Shown here piece after piece: positions 52,741 to 61,263 of a stretch of 64,000 nucleotides of DNA. The stretch is from Rhizobium gallicum bv. gallicum R602sp (GTDB lineage: Bacteria > Pseudomonadota > Alphaproteobacteria > Rhizobiales > Rhizobiaceae), in NCBI RefSeq assembly GCF_000816845.1, contig NZ_CP006880.1:310001-374000 (forward strand), given 5' to 3'. Position 1 is the first letter of the stretch. Each line of letters begins with the position of its first letter. The position numbers were made by a program, and so were the translations under genes. A model generated the notes under the pieces. The model was not told the origin of the DNA. It did no database searches and saw only the letters and a program-made list of their open reading frames with translations.

Positions 52741-52974
52741 ATGACTTCCGCCCGTGTCGAATGCGCCAGAACCTCCATCACAGATCGTGCCCCGTTCAGC
52801 GACGTCGTCCCGGAAAAGCTGACATCGGTGGACAGGTGGACACGCAAGGCGGAAGAGGTATTGCGGCTGGAGGCCGCTGGTAAGTCGGTAGACTGCATCG
52901 CCGAAGAGCTTGGATTGAGCCGTGCAAGCGTGGTAAGGGTATTTCGGTTCGTCGAGCGCGCTGCCGCAGCATAA
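52741..52974 (+). CDS. Small helix-turn-helix protein
   Basis: A 77-residue protein starting at ATG 52741, with GGAG five to six bases upstream. The C-terminal half is a clear HTH: RKAEEVLRLEAAGKSVDCIA then EELGLSRASVVRVFRFVERA, like the DNA-binding part of resolvases or small Hin-type regulators. The N-terminal half is unrecognised. Lying between transposase and decarboxylase relics, it may be the detached tail of a site-specific recombinase or a small regulator. Confidence 0.5.
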   Translation: MTSARVECARTSITDRAPFSDVVPEKLTSVDRWTRKAEEVLRLEAAGKSVDCIAEELGLSRASVVRVFRFVERAAAA

Positions 52975-53029
52975 CCGGGCGGAAAAGGTGCGCTATGCGG
53001 ATCGATGGAGGATTGCAGGCATGCGTCTG

Positions 53030-53125
53030 CGGCCCGACCCATGTCTACTCGCTCCCGTTGTCCTCCAGACAGCTGCCGGGGATAGTGGTCCAGCAAGGGC
53101 TAAAGGCCCAGGATAATTGCGACAT
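53030..53125 (-). pseudogene. ABC transporter ATPase fragment (signature motif)
   Basis: The minus strand reads PLLDHYPRQLSGGQRERVDM then GRA, which is the ABC signature region of sugar-importer ATPases (P-R-Q-L-S-G-G-Q-R-Q-R-V-A-M-G-R-A). Only about 30 codons survive; the sequence diverges on both sides and a stop precedes it. A shorter piece of the same relic (LLDH) is present beside the decarboxylase at 61.1 kb. Confidence 0.65.
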
Positions 53126-53259
53126 CGGCCACTCTAGTTTGCTTTCCGCGCATTATCGGGGATCGACCGCTGAGGCACGACAACCTGGATGATGGACAGG
53201 CTGTTCAGGTTTTCTTTGGCGCCATCCATGGCTTCCTCCAGTTCGCCATAGGTATGCAC
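53086..53259. repeat. Copy 1 of a duplicated segment (about 170 bases)
   Basis: The segment runs from TGGTCCAGCAAGG through the decarboxylase stop and the last 40 codons. It matches 61088-61263 with scattered substitutions and one 3-base difference near the stop codon. Both copies have the same orientation. The divergence suggests an old duplication or exchange between related loci. Confidence 0.85.
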
Positions 53260-53262
53260 GTT
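53134..53262 (-). pseudogene. Keto-acid decarboxylase C-terminal fragment
   Basis: Reads HTYGELEEAMDGAKENLNSL, SIIQVVVPQRSIPDNARKAN and a stop at 53134. It is a near copy of the last 45 residues of the intact decarboxylase at 61136-62791 (DTYGELEEAINGAKENLNSP). The rest of the gene is missing. It shows that this part of the decarboxylase locus was duplicated. Confidence 0.85.
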
Positions 53263-53390
53263 CTCGGGATTATTGCGTCAGCCGTAATTATGAACTGCGA
53301 AACTCGGCCGTTCTCACGGGCGAACGATTATTGCACCTTCGAGACGCGGATCGGGAATGAACCCATCCGAGAATGTCTCAGGAGCAGCTC

Positions 53391-54002
53391 ATGAAACTTT
53401 ATCACCATCCTCTGTCAGGGCACTCGCATCGGGCCCGTTTGTTCGTCTCGCTACTTGGTCTGCCCCACGAACTGGTCGAGGTCGATCTGAAATCTGGCGC
53501 GCACAAGAAGCCGGAATTTCTGAAGCTGAATCCGTTCGGCCAGGTGCCGGTACTGGAAGACGATGGCGTGGCCATCTCCGACAGCAATGCCATCCTCGTT
53601 TACGTCGCCAAGAAGGCTGCGCGCACCGATTGGCTTCCCGAAGACGCCCAGGGCGCCGCCGCCGTTCAGCGCTGGCTATCGGTTGCCGCCGGGGAGGTGG
53701 CCTATGGTCCTGCAGCGGCACGGCTGATCACCGTCTTCGGTGCCAAGTACAACCCTGAAGAGGTGATTGGGCGCGCTCATGCGCTGCTCGGCAAGCTCGA
53801 AAGCCACCTCACCGACCGCACCTGGCTTGTCGGCAATGGGCCGACGATCGCGGACGTTGCGATCTACAGCTACGTGGCCCGGGCGCCAGAGGGGAACGTC
53901 GATCTCACCACCTATCCGGCTGTCGATGCCTTTCTCCGCCGTGTCGAAGCGCTACCAGGCTTCGTTCCGTTTGTTCAAACGCCAGTCGGCCTTGCTGCTT
54001 GA
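53391..54002 (+). CDS. Glutathione S-transferase
   Basis: A 203-residue cytosolic GST. The N-terminal thioredoxin-like domain reads [40 protein letters not shown] (cis-Pro and Ser for glutathione) and NAILVYVA. The C-terminal helical domain includes [20 protein letters not shown] with the N-capping motif. The start is ATG at 53391, six bases after CAGGAGC. It is the first gene of a plus-strand redox operon followed after 60 bases by the flavin/iron-sulphur fusion. It probably conjugates or reduces an electrophile. Confidence 0.93.
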   Translation: MKLYHHPLSGHSHRARLFVSLLGLPHELVEVDLKSGAHKKPEFLKLNPFGQVPVLEDDGVAISDSNAILVYVAKKAARTDWLPEDAQGAAAVQRWLSVAAGEVAYGPAAARLITVFGAKYNPEEVIGRAHALLGKLESHLTDRTWLVGNGPTIADVAIYSYVARAPEGNVDLTTYPAVDAFLRRVEALPGFVPFVQTPVGLAA

Positions 54003-54062
54003 GCCGGGATACGGGCGTGCGGCTGCGTGCGCCCGATCTTTATTTTTTCGGGGAGACAGGAC

Positions 54063-56129
54063 ATGAACGAGACCTTGAAGGCGCTGCCGGTCTGGCACGC
54101 AGGTGAGACCTATATTCAAGAGAAGGTCGGCGTCGCCGAACGCATGGCGGCCGTCGGTCAGCGTGTCATTCGCGACTTCATGCCCGATCAACATCGCGAC
54201 TTTTACGCTCAGCTACCATTCATCGTGCTGGGCAGTGTCGACAGGCGAGGCGACGCCTGGGCGACTTTCCTTGAGGGCCACTCAGGCTTCATGTCCTCCC
54301 CATCGTCAACCATCCTGAATATCGCGGCCAGAAGCGATGCCAGCGACCCCGCGAGCGCAGGTTTGGCCGAGGGCCAGCCCATCGGCCTTCTCGGCATGGA
54401 GATGCACACAAGGCGGCGCAACCGCATGAACGGGATCATCTCGAATTCAGCCGACGGTTTGCGCGTGGACGTCGACCAGAGCTTCGGAAACTGTCCGCGA
54501 TATATCCAGTTGCGCGATTTTGAATTTGCGCGCGAGCCGGGCGAAGCGTTTGCCGGCTCTGTCGAAGACCTGTCCGTCCTCGACAACGCAGCGCGTGCCA
54601 TGATCGCGGCGGCAGATGCGTTTTTCGTCGCCTCTTTCGCTGATCGCGAGGATCGACGCCAGGTCGATGTGTCTCATCGCGGCGGCAAGGCTGGTTTTGT
54701 TCGCGTTGCGGGCGACGGGACACTGACGGTCCCGGACTTCGATGGAAACATGTTTTTTTCAACCCTCGGAAACATCCTGTTGAACGGCAAGGCGGGGCTT
54801 GTGTTCGTCGATTACGCCAGTGGCGACATGCTGCAGATGACCGGTGACGCCGAGGTTATCCTGAACTCACCCGAGATCGCGGCTTTTCAGGGAGCCGAAC
54901 GGCTGTGGACCTTTAAGGCGCGCCGCATTGTTCGCCGTCGCAACGCGCTCGCGCTGCGCTTTGCCTTCCGGCAAGACGGATGGTCTGCCAATTCCTTGAT
55001 GACCGGAGATTGGGCGCAGGCAGCCGACCGGCTGCGTGCCGCGGAGCTTGCCAGTCAGTGGCGCGCTCTGACAGTGACGAAGATCGTCGAGGAAAGTGCC
55101 TCGATCCGTTCGTTTCACCTTCAGCCGGCCGATGGGGCAGGTTTGCTGCCGCATATTGCCGGGCAGCATTTGCCGATTCGCATCAGCGTCCCTGGCGCCG
55201 ATAAGCCTGTCATCCGGACCTATACCCTGTCCGTTGCGCCTTCGGACGGTCTCTACCGCATCAGTGTCAAGCGAGACGGTGCAGTGTCCCAACACCTCCA
55301 CGATCATATCCGCGTCGGCGACACGATCGAAGCGCGGGCGCCGGCCGGCGCCTTCACCATCGATGCCCGCGCGATCCGCCCGGCGGTGCTGCTTGCCGGT
55401 GGGGTGGGGATTACCCCAATGCTCGCCATGTTGCGCCACGTCGTCTACGAGGGACTGCGCAAGCAGCGCATTCGGCCGATCATTGTTTTTCATGCGGCAC
55501 GTTCCAGACAGGAGCGTCCGTTCGACCGGGAAATCGCCGAGCTTGTGAACGCCGCGCAAGGCGCTGTCAGGCTCATCCGAGTCTTGAGCGATGCCAGTGG
55601 CGCTGAAGAAGGCGTTGACTACGATGTGATCGGGCATATCAACCTGGCGCTGCTCTCCCGCCACTTGCCGTTCAACGATTATGATTTCTACGTTTGCGGG
55701 CCGCCGCAGTTTACCCAGTCACTATACGACGGGCTGCGTGGTTATAATGTCGCCGACGGGCGCATCCATTCAGAGGCGTTTGGCCCTTCGTCGCTGAAGC
55801 GAGTGTTCGACGCCTGGTCGATCGTGACCCCTCGCCTGCCGCCATCCTCTAAACCTGTGCCGGTCGCCTTCGTGGGATCGCTGAAAGAGGCGCGCTGGAC
55901 GCCCGATTCCGGCACATTGCTGGAACTGGCGGAAGCGCGTGGCCTGAGCCCCGAATTCAGTTGCCGGGAAGGAAATTGCGGAACATGTCGCACCAAGCTC
56001 ACCAAGGGTGCGGTGACCTACGTCAAGGAGCCAACGGCGACGATTGCCGAAGGCGAAGTGCTGCTGTGCTGCGCCGTTCCTGCTGAACAGGAGAGCGATG
56101 AGGAAAACCGGATCCAGCTCGAACTCTGA
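54063..56129 (+). CDS. Fusion: FMN split-barrel, ferredoxin reductase and 2Fe-2S ferredoxin domains
   Basis: A 688-residue soluble oxidoreductase. Residues about 30-310 form a pyridoxamine-5'-phosphate-oxidase-like split barrel (QHRDFYAQLPFIVLGSVDRR, GDAWATFLEG, LTVPDFDGNMFFSTLGNI). Residues about 330-570 are an FAD/NAD(P) ferredoxin-reductase module (IRTYTLSVAP for FAD, LLAGGVGITPMLAMLRH for NAD(P)). Residues about 600-688 hold a plant-type 2Fe-2S cluster: C634, C639, C642 and C669 or C670. Electrons likely run from NAD(P)H through FAD and the cluster to another acceptor, perhaps FMN in the barrel. The start is ATG at 54063 after a GGGGAGACAGG site. The substrate is unknown. Confidence 0.92.
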   Translation: MNETLKALPVWHAGETYIQEKVGVAERMAAVGQRVIRDFMPDQHRDFYAQLPFIVLGSVDRRGDAWATFLEGHSGFMSSPSSTILNIAARSDASDPASAGLAEGQPIGLLGMEMHTRRRNRMNGIISNSADGLRVDVDQSFGNCPRYIQLRDFEFAREPGEAFAGSVEDLSVLDNAARAMIAAADAFFVASFADREDRRQVDVSHRGGKAGFVRVAGDGTLTVPDFDGNMFFSTLGNILLNGKAGLVFVDYASGDMLQMTGDAEVILNSPEIAAFQGAERLWTFKARRIVRRRNALALRFAFRQDGWSANSLMTGDWAQAADRLRAAELASQWRALTVTKIVEESASIRSFHLQPADGAGLLPHIAGQHLPIRISVPGADKPVIRTYTLSVAPSDGLYRISVKRDGAVSQHLHDHIRVGDTIEARAPAGAFTIDARAIRPAVLLAGGVGITPMLAMLRHVVYEGLRKQRIRPIIVFHAARSRQERPFDREIAELVNAAQGAVRLIRVLSDASGAEEGVDYDVIGHINLALLSRHLPFNDYDFYVCGPPQFTQSLYDGLRGYNVADGRIHSEAFGPSSLKRVFDAWSIVTPRLPPSSKPVPVAFVGSLKEARWTPDSGTLLELAEARGLSPEFSCREGNCGTCRTKLTKGAVTYVKEPTATIAEGEVLLCCAVPAEQESDEENRIQLEL

Positions 56130-56255
56130 CACGCGTCATTGATGCGTCTGACGCAAGGGTATCTTCCGCCTTTTCGAGGTTCATCATCCGACAAAATCGG
56201 AGCATCTTATTCGGGACGAAACGGAAGCCTTTGCAACCAAATCAAGGAGATAGAC

Positions 56256-56804
56256 ATGTCACGAATTCCGACGCCTGCCACAATCAACGATGCGCCCGAA
56301 GCCTCGCGGCCTGTGCTCGAAGCCATCCAGAAGCAGATTGGTTCTGTGCCGAACATCTTCCGCCTGGTGTCGAACAGCCCAGCGGCTTTGAGCGGCCTGA
56401 CGGCCCTGCAGGGTGCTCTCGGTAAGGGTAAGCTGCCTCCGGCCACCCGCGATCGGATCGCGCTGACCATGGCCGAAGCCAATGGTTGTGACTACTGCCT
56501 TTCCGCACATACCTATACTGGCACAAAGTTTGCCAAGCTGGACGAGACCGAAATCGAAGCGAACCGCCGCGGCACCTCGAATGATCCGAAGGCCGCCGCC
56601 GCTGTCGAGTTCGCCCGCGCCCTTGTCGACGATCGCGGCTCGGTGGCGTCAGTCGAAATCGAAAAGGTCCGCGCCGCGGGTTACAGCGATGCTGAAATCG
56701 TCGAAATCATCGCTCATGTCGCGCTGAACACATTCACCAACTACATCAACGAGGCCCTGGGCACCGAGATCGATTTCCCGCGTATCGATCGCCTTGCAGC
56801 ATGA
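56256..56804 (+). CDS. Carboxymuconolactone decarboxylase / AhpD-like protein
   Basis: A 182-residue alkylhydroperoxidase-type protein. The redox motif is C78-x2-C81-x3-H85 in [14 protein letters not shown], preceded by the conserved Glu (TMAEANG), as in Ahp[21 protein letters not shown] is the family C-terminal helix pair. The start is ATG at 56256, after AAGGAGA. The gene follows the fusion protein, and the CxxC could reduce peroxides with electrons handed on by redox partners. It is not a true lactone decarboxylase. Confidence 0.92.
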   Translation: MSRIPTPATINDAPEASRPVLEAIQKQIGSVPNIFRLVSNSPAALSGLTALQGALGKGKLPPATRDRIALTMAEANGCDYCLSAHTYTGTKFAKLDETEIEANRRGTSNDPKAAAAVEFARALVDDRGSVASVEIEKVRAAGYSDAEIVEIIAHVALNTFTNYINEALGTEIDFPRIDRLAA

Positions 56805-56868
56805 TCAATTAACGGGTGGTCGCCTGCCTGCCCGCCCAACCCTTTCCCAATCTACAAGGAGTAAAACT

Positions 56869-57333
56869 ATGTCTCGTCCGCCACTTCCCCCTTTCAATGA
56901 ACAGAGTGCTATCGAAAAGGTACGTCTTGCCGAAGATGGCTGGAACAGCCGCGATGCCGCCAAGGTGGCGCTTGCTTATACGGTCGATACGCGCTGGCGC
57001 AACCGCGCCGAATTCGCAACCAACCGTGCCGAGGCTGAGGCCTTCCTGACGCGCAAATGGAACCGCGAGCTCGATTATCGCCTGATCAAGGAGCTTTGGG
57101 CCTTCCAGGGTAACCGCATTGCCGTTCGCTATGCTTATGAATACCACGACGACAGCGGCCAGTGGTTTCGAGCCTATGGCAACGAGAACTGGGAATTCGC
57201 CGAGGACGGGCTGATGCGCGCGCGCCATGCCAGCATCAACGAGCATCCCATCACGGAGGCTGAGCGCAGGTTCCGCTGGCCACTCGGACGCCGGCCTGAC
57301 GATCATCCAGGGTTGAGCGACTTCGGCTTCTGA
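56869..57333 (+). CDS. DUF1348 family protein (NTF2-like)
   Basis: A 154-residue protein with the DUF1348 signature: [40 protein letters not shown] and [20 protein letters not shown], with [20 protein letters not shown] and GNENWEF. The fold is NTF2-like and the function is unknown, although such genes recur near AhpD-like and GST genes. The start is ATG at 56869 after AAGGAG. It is co-directional with its neighbours and about 65 bases from the AhpD-like gene. Confidence 0.92.
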   Translation: MSRPPLPPFNEQSAIEKVRLAEDGWNSRDAAKVALAYTVDTRWRNRAEFATNRAEAEAFLTRKWNRELDYRLIKELWAFQGNRIAVRYAYEYHDDSGQWFRAYGNENWEFAEDGLMRARHASINEHPITEAERRFRWPLGRRPDDHPGLSDFGF

Positions 57334-57362
57334 CCGAGGCCCGGATCAAGGAGGTCACGGCC

Positions 57363-57680
57363 ATGACAGGTTTCAAAATCGATGCTAAGGCGAGGCTGTC
57401 GATCGAACTCGCGCTTACCGCCGGACGCCGTGATCCCATTTTTGTCCGGCAGCAGGAAAAGGACGCGAAGGCGCTCGGCATGACCGGCGCGGAAATCGAT
57501 TTAGCCCGCAACGGCTCGAGCTTCGATTTCCAGCTGTCCAGAGCGATGGCTTTGGCACTTTCATCGAACGCCGAAAACCGCGAGCGCGGGATGAAAGCCG
57601 GTCTGGACGCACAAGCCTGTGCGGACATTGAAAGGATCGCGGCGTCTTATATCAACCGATCTCAGTTGAGATCCGCATAA
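57363..57680 (+). CDS. Small protein, AhpD-like without the CxxC
   Basis: A 105-residue helical protein with AKARLSIELALTAGRRDPIF, VRQQEKDAKALGMTGAEIDL and ARNGSSFDFQLSRAMALALS. The helix pattern resembles carboxymuconolactone-decarboxylase-like proteins, but no CxxC is present; the only cysteine is in AQACADIE. The start is ATG at 57363, after AAGGAGG. It is the last gene of the GST operon, 30 bases after DUF1348. It may be a partner of, or a diverged relative of, the AhpD-like protein. The function is unknown. Confidence 0.75.
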   Translation: MTGFKIDAKARLSIELALTAGRRDPIFVRQQEKDAKALGMTGAEIDLARNGSSFDFQLSRAMALALSSNAENRERGMKAGLDAQACADIERIAASYINRSQLRSA

Positions 57681-57824
57681 GCCACCACCAACGCTTCTTT
57701 TATGACATCTCCAGTTATGTCATTGGTATCAATCTCGAAACGGTCTTGCTCAATCCGTTTCGGGATTCATACAATTTTGAGCAACGGTCACGTCGAAGCA
57801 GCACGAGCAATCTTTGGGGGGCGT

Positions 57825-58715
57825 ATGGATCGATGGCAGGCAATGCGGATTTTCGCAAAGGTTGCGGAGATGGAAAGTTTTGCGGATACGGCGCGCCACA
57901 TGCATATGAGTGCACCCGCGGTGACGCGGGCTGTTGCAGCACTTGAAGATCTCATTGGTGCCCGCCTGTTCGTTCGCACGACGCGATCCGTCAAGATGAC
58001 CGAGGCAGGCACACGGTATTTCGAGGATTGCCGCCGCATATTGGCCGATATCGCCGAAGCGGAGGCTGCCGCGGGTGGTTCCTACGCGACCCCGACCGGT
58101 ACGCTGGCGATCACGGCCTCGGCCTTGTTCGGACAGATGTATGTGCTGCCCATTGTAACTGAATTCCTGAATACCTTCCCGACCATGCATGCAAGGACCC
58201 TGTTTATTGATCGCCCCGTCAACATTGTCGAAGAAGGGGTCGACGTGGCCGTTCGCATCGGCCACCTGCGTGATTCCGGTTTCTCTGCTATCAAAGTGGG
58301 TACTGTGCGGCACGTCATTTGCGGATCCCCGAGTTATTTCGAAAGCCACGGCGTTCCAACCACCCCGGCCGACCTCAAAAACCATCGCATTGCGGCGTCA
58401 ACAAGCGCCTGGGCATCGCCGGAATGGCGTTTTGCGAATGACCAGCGTGTAATGATCGACCCGATACTTCAGTGCAATACGAATGAAGCCGTGATAACGG
58501 CGGCCCGAGCAGGGTGGGGTTTGACCCGGGTTCTGCATTACCAGATCGGCCCGGCACTCATTGCGGGGGAATTGCAGATCGTCCTCAGCGACTATGAAGA
58601 ACCACCGATGCCGATCCATATCCTACATCCGCAGGGGCGGCACGCGCCAGCCAAGGTTCGCGCCTTCGTGGACATGGCAGCGGCCCACCTGCGGGAAAAC
58701 CGGCTCTTAAACTAG
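57825..58715 (+). CDS. LysR family transcriptional regulator
   Basis: A 296-residue LysR protein: HTH at residues 2-60 (MRIFAKVAEMESFADTARHM, HMSAPAVTRAVAALEDLIGA, RLFVRTTRSVKMTEAG), and an effector domain with VEEGVDVAVRIGHLRDSGFS and PMPIHILHPQGRHAPAKVRA. The start is ATG at 57825, with GGGGGGCG just upstream; the longer frame is not supported. It lies after the GST operon on the same strand and before the secreted hydrolase, so it may control either. Confidence 0.92.
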   Translation: MDRWQAMRIFAKVAEMESFADTARHMHMSAPAVTRAVAALEDLIGARLFVRTTRSVKMTEAGTRYFEDCRRILADIAEAEAAAGGSYATPTGTLAITASALFGQMYVLPIVTEFLNTFPTMHARTLFIDRPVNIVEEGVDVAVRIGHLRDSGFSAIKVGTVRHVICGSPSYFESHGVPTTPADLKNHRIAASTSAWASPEWRFANDQRVMIDPILQCNTNEAVITAARAGWGLTRVLHYQIGPALIAGELQIVLSDYEEPPMPIHILHPQGRHAPAKVRAFVDMAAAHLRENRLLN

Positions 58716-58971
58716 ATTGAGGCCGGCTCGGGCCAAATTCATCGCTTTCCGATGATGCTTGGCTCCTATCGGGCATAACTCGATCAACATCTTGCCAAAT
58801 TCGCACCGATCAAAAGGGAAAGGATCCGGCCTTAATTTTCAGGTGAGTGCGTTCATTGTTTCATACGATGTAATTATCACTTCCGAATTGAGCGGATTAT
58901 CATTTTTTTGCTCATGGATATGTTGGTCTTCAAGCCAGTCGTAGCTGGCCTCAAACCCCAAGGAGACCACC

Positions 58972-59946
58972 ATGAAACGCCTGATCCTGACCCTGATGCT
59001 CGCAACTGTCAGCTTCGCCCCACTGTCCTTTGCCGCGTCGTCCACGCCCGACCAAGCAGCCACGCAGCAGGCTCCCGTCACCGTTCATTACCGGACGGCC
59101 GCTATCGCCGGTGTGAACATCTTCTATCGTGAAGCGGGTCCGAAAGACGGTCCGGTGGTCGTTCTACTCCATGGTTTTCCGACATCGTCCCATATGTTCC
59201 GTAATCTCATCCCGCTTCTCGCCGATCGCTATAGGGTCATCGCTCCAGACTACCCGGGCTTCGGCCAGAGTGACGCCCCCGATCACACCAAATTCGTCTT
59301 TTCCTTCGGCCATTATGCCGATCTCGTCGATGGGTTGCTCGATCGGCTCGGTGCCAAGAAATATTCCATGTACGTGATGGATTACGGCGCACCCGTTGGC
59401 TATCGCCTTGCCTTGAAGCATCCGGATCGCGTGGCTGCCCTCATCGTCCAGAACGGGAACGCCTATGAAGAAGGCCTTCGCGAATTCTGGGATCCGATCA
59501 AGAAATACTGGGCCGATGGCTCAAAGGAAAGTCGTGACGCACTTTCCGGTCTTGTCACCCTGGAGACCACGAAATTCCAGTATACCGATGGCATGAGCGA
59601 TCTAAGCCGCATCAGCCCGGACAACTGGGTTCACGATCAGGCGCTGCTCGATCGTCCCGGCAACAAGGACATCCAGCTTGATCTCTTCTATGATTACCGG
59701 ACCAACGTTCCCCTCTACCCGCAATTCCAGGCATTCTTTCGCGAACGCAAGCCGCCGACGTTGATCGTGTGGGGTAAGAACGACAAGATCTTTCCCTCAG
59801 AGGGAGCGCGTCCTTATCTTCGTGACCTTCCCGACGCTGAATTGCACCTGCTGGATACCGGACATTTCGCGCTGGAAGACAAGCTGGATGTCATGGCCCC
59901 GCTCATTCACGACTTCCTGGACCGGAAAATTGCCGAGGGTAACTGA
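58972..59946 (+). CDS. Exported alpha/beta hydrolase, epoxide hydrolase/dehalogenase-like
   Basis: A 324-residue hydrolase with a Sec signal peptide ([20 protein letters not shown], cleavage near AASS). Motifs: [20 protein letters not shown], nucleophile Asp in [16 protein letters not shown], acid Asp in [14 protein letters not shown] and base His in [12 protein letters not shown]. It is a paralogue of the cytoplasmic enzyme at 40.0-40.8 kb with the same catalytic spacing, but it acts in the periplasm. AAGGAG precedes ATG 58972. A clear terminator follows. The substrate is unknown. Confidence 0.92.
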   Translation: MKRLILTLMLATVSFAPLSFAASSTPDQAATQQAPVTVHYRTAAIAGVNIFYREAGPKDGPVVVLLHGFPTSSHMFRNLIPLLADRYRVIAPDYPGFGQSDAPDHTKFVFSFGHYADLVDGLLDRLGAKKYSMYVMDYGAPVGYRLALKHPDRVAALIVQNGNAYEEGLREFWDPIKKYWADGSKESRDALSGLVTLETTKFQYTDGMSDLSRISPDNWVHDQALLDRPGNKDIQLDLFYDYRTNVPLYPQFQAFFRERKPPTLIVWGKNDKIFPSEGARPYLRDLPDAELHLLDTGHFALEDKLDVMAPLIHDFLDRKIAEGN

Positions 59947-59956
59947 ATAAAAGGCG

Positions 59957-59990
59957 GCGCAGCTTCCTGTAGCTGCGCGGCTTTCTTTCT
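59957..59990 (+). terminator. Rho-independent terminator of the exported hydrolase gene
   Basis: A perfect 8-bp stem (GCGCAGCT / AGCTGCGC) with a 6-base loop is followed by GG and a T-rich tail (CTTTCTTTCT), starting 11 bases after the hydrolase stop. This is the clearest intrinsic terminator in the window. Confidence 0.75.
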
Positions 59991-59991
59991 C

Positions 59992-60815
59992 TAGCCCAGC
60001 ACAGCGCGGGGTTCGAGAAAGGCTTCGAGCCCGAACGCGCCGAATTCGCTTCCGAAGCCTGCTTGAAGCCACCGAAGGGAGCCAGAGGTTCATGAGGCGC
60101 GCCATTGATAATGACGCGGCCCGCTTCAATCCGGTCTGCAACTCGTTTCGCCCGGTTTATGTCCAAGGAGAACACCTGGGCCTGCAGGCCATAATCGGTG
60201 TCATTTGCAATCGCGATGGCATCCTCCTCATCGTGATACGAGATGAGCGAGAGGACAGGCCGGGCGATGCGCATGTCGTTGCGAACGCCGGTAAAGATGG
60301 TCGGCTGCACGAACCTCCCGCCTGACAAACCCTCCGGCCGTCCTTCGCCACCGGCGAGCAAGGTGGCTCCTTCCTTCTTTCCAGTCGAATATAGTCCTGC
60401 ACGCGATCCCATTGCTTCTGGCTCACCATCGGCCCGACCTGGATCTGTCTGTCGGAAGTATCTGTCGCCTTGCAGTCCTTGACCGCTTGCTGGAGACGTT
60501 CCTCGATGTCGCCAAGTCTGCTGTCGGGAGCAAGAATGCGGGTTCCGGCTATGCAGGCTTGCCGCTGTTGCGGAAGCCTGCTGACAGCACCTGCGGGATG
60601 GCGACGTCAAGATCGGCATCGTCGAGGATGATGCTGGGGCTCTTGCCGCCAAGCTCCATCGTCACGCGCTTCATCGTTTCCGCTGCCGTCTGGACGATGG
60701 CACGGCCGGTGACAGTGGACCCGGTGAAGGTGATCTTCGACACATCGCGGTGCGTGGTCAGTGCTAATCCAACGACGTTGCCGTAAGCGGTCAATGGGAG
60801 AACACGGCGTCGCAC
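59992..60815 (-). pseudogene. Aldehyde dehydrogenase, truncated and frameshifted
   Basis: The minus strand begins at about 60815 in the middle of an aldehyde dehydrogenase: YGNVVGLALTTHRDVSKITF, TGSTVTGRAIVQTAAETMKR and VTMELGGKSPSIILDDADLD, up to RNSGKPA. Several frameshifts follow. Recognisable blocks are MVSQKQWDRVQDYIRL, EGATLLAGGEGRPEGLSGGR, FVQPTIFTGVRNDMRIARPV and AGRVIINGAPHEPLAPFGGF. The first 190 or so residues are missing and at least three frame changes occur, so it is dead. Confidence 0.85.
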
Positions 60816-60847
60816 GACATATTGCTTAGGGCAGGCTCATCCCCGTT

Positions 60848-60969
60848 GTGAAAGAGTGGAGCCCCCACTATCGAGGCTCAGCCTCTACTTCTCTCAACGC
60901 CGGCACATGCCGGCTAAGCTGCGGGGGTTGATAGACCTGATCCGCGAGCGGGCAATTGGCGGCATCTGA
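60848..60969 (+). pseudogene. LysR regulator C-terminal fragment
   Basis: Plus-strand reading gives VKEWSPHYRG, and after a frameshift LSLYFSQRRHMPAKLRGLID and LIRERAIGGI, then a stop at 60967-60969. This is the usual LysR ending (Y-x-P-x-R-R-x-M-P-A-K-L-R-x-x-I-D). The rest of the gene is absent. Together with the aldehyde dehydrogenase relic beside it, it marks a breakpoint. The bases from 60970 to 61087 hold nothing else recognisable. Confidence 0.7.
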
Positions 60970-61087
60970 CGGCCAGTGGTGCCCCTGTCGACGCGGAATG
61001 GGTTGACGGTTCGATCCCCCTCAAGACCATCGCGTCGGCTGAATCGTGCTCAATCACCATTGATTGTCCCTTCACGGGTTTGCCTGG

Positions 61088-61263
61088 TGGTCCAGCAAGG
61101 ATTGAAGACCCAGAATAATTGCGACATCGGCCACTCTAGTTTGCTTTCCAGTTCGCGTTATCGGGGATCGACCGCTGAGGCACGACAACCTGGATGATGG
61201 ACGGACTGTTCAGGTTCTCTTTGGCGCCATTTATGGCTTCCTCCAGTTCGCCATAGGTGTCCA
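61088..61263. repeat. Copy 2 of the duplicated segment (about 175 bases)
   Basis: This copy contains the true 3' end of the intact decarboxylase gene and the start of the ABC-ATPase relic downstream of it. It matches 53086-53259 with scattered changes and has three extra bases near the stop codon. Confidence 0.85.
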
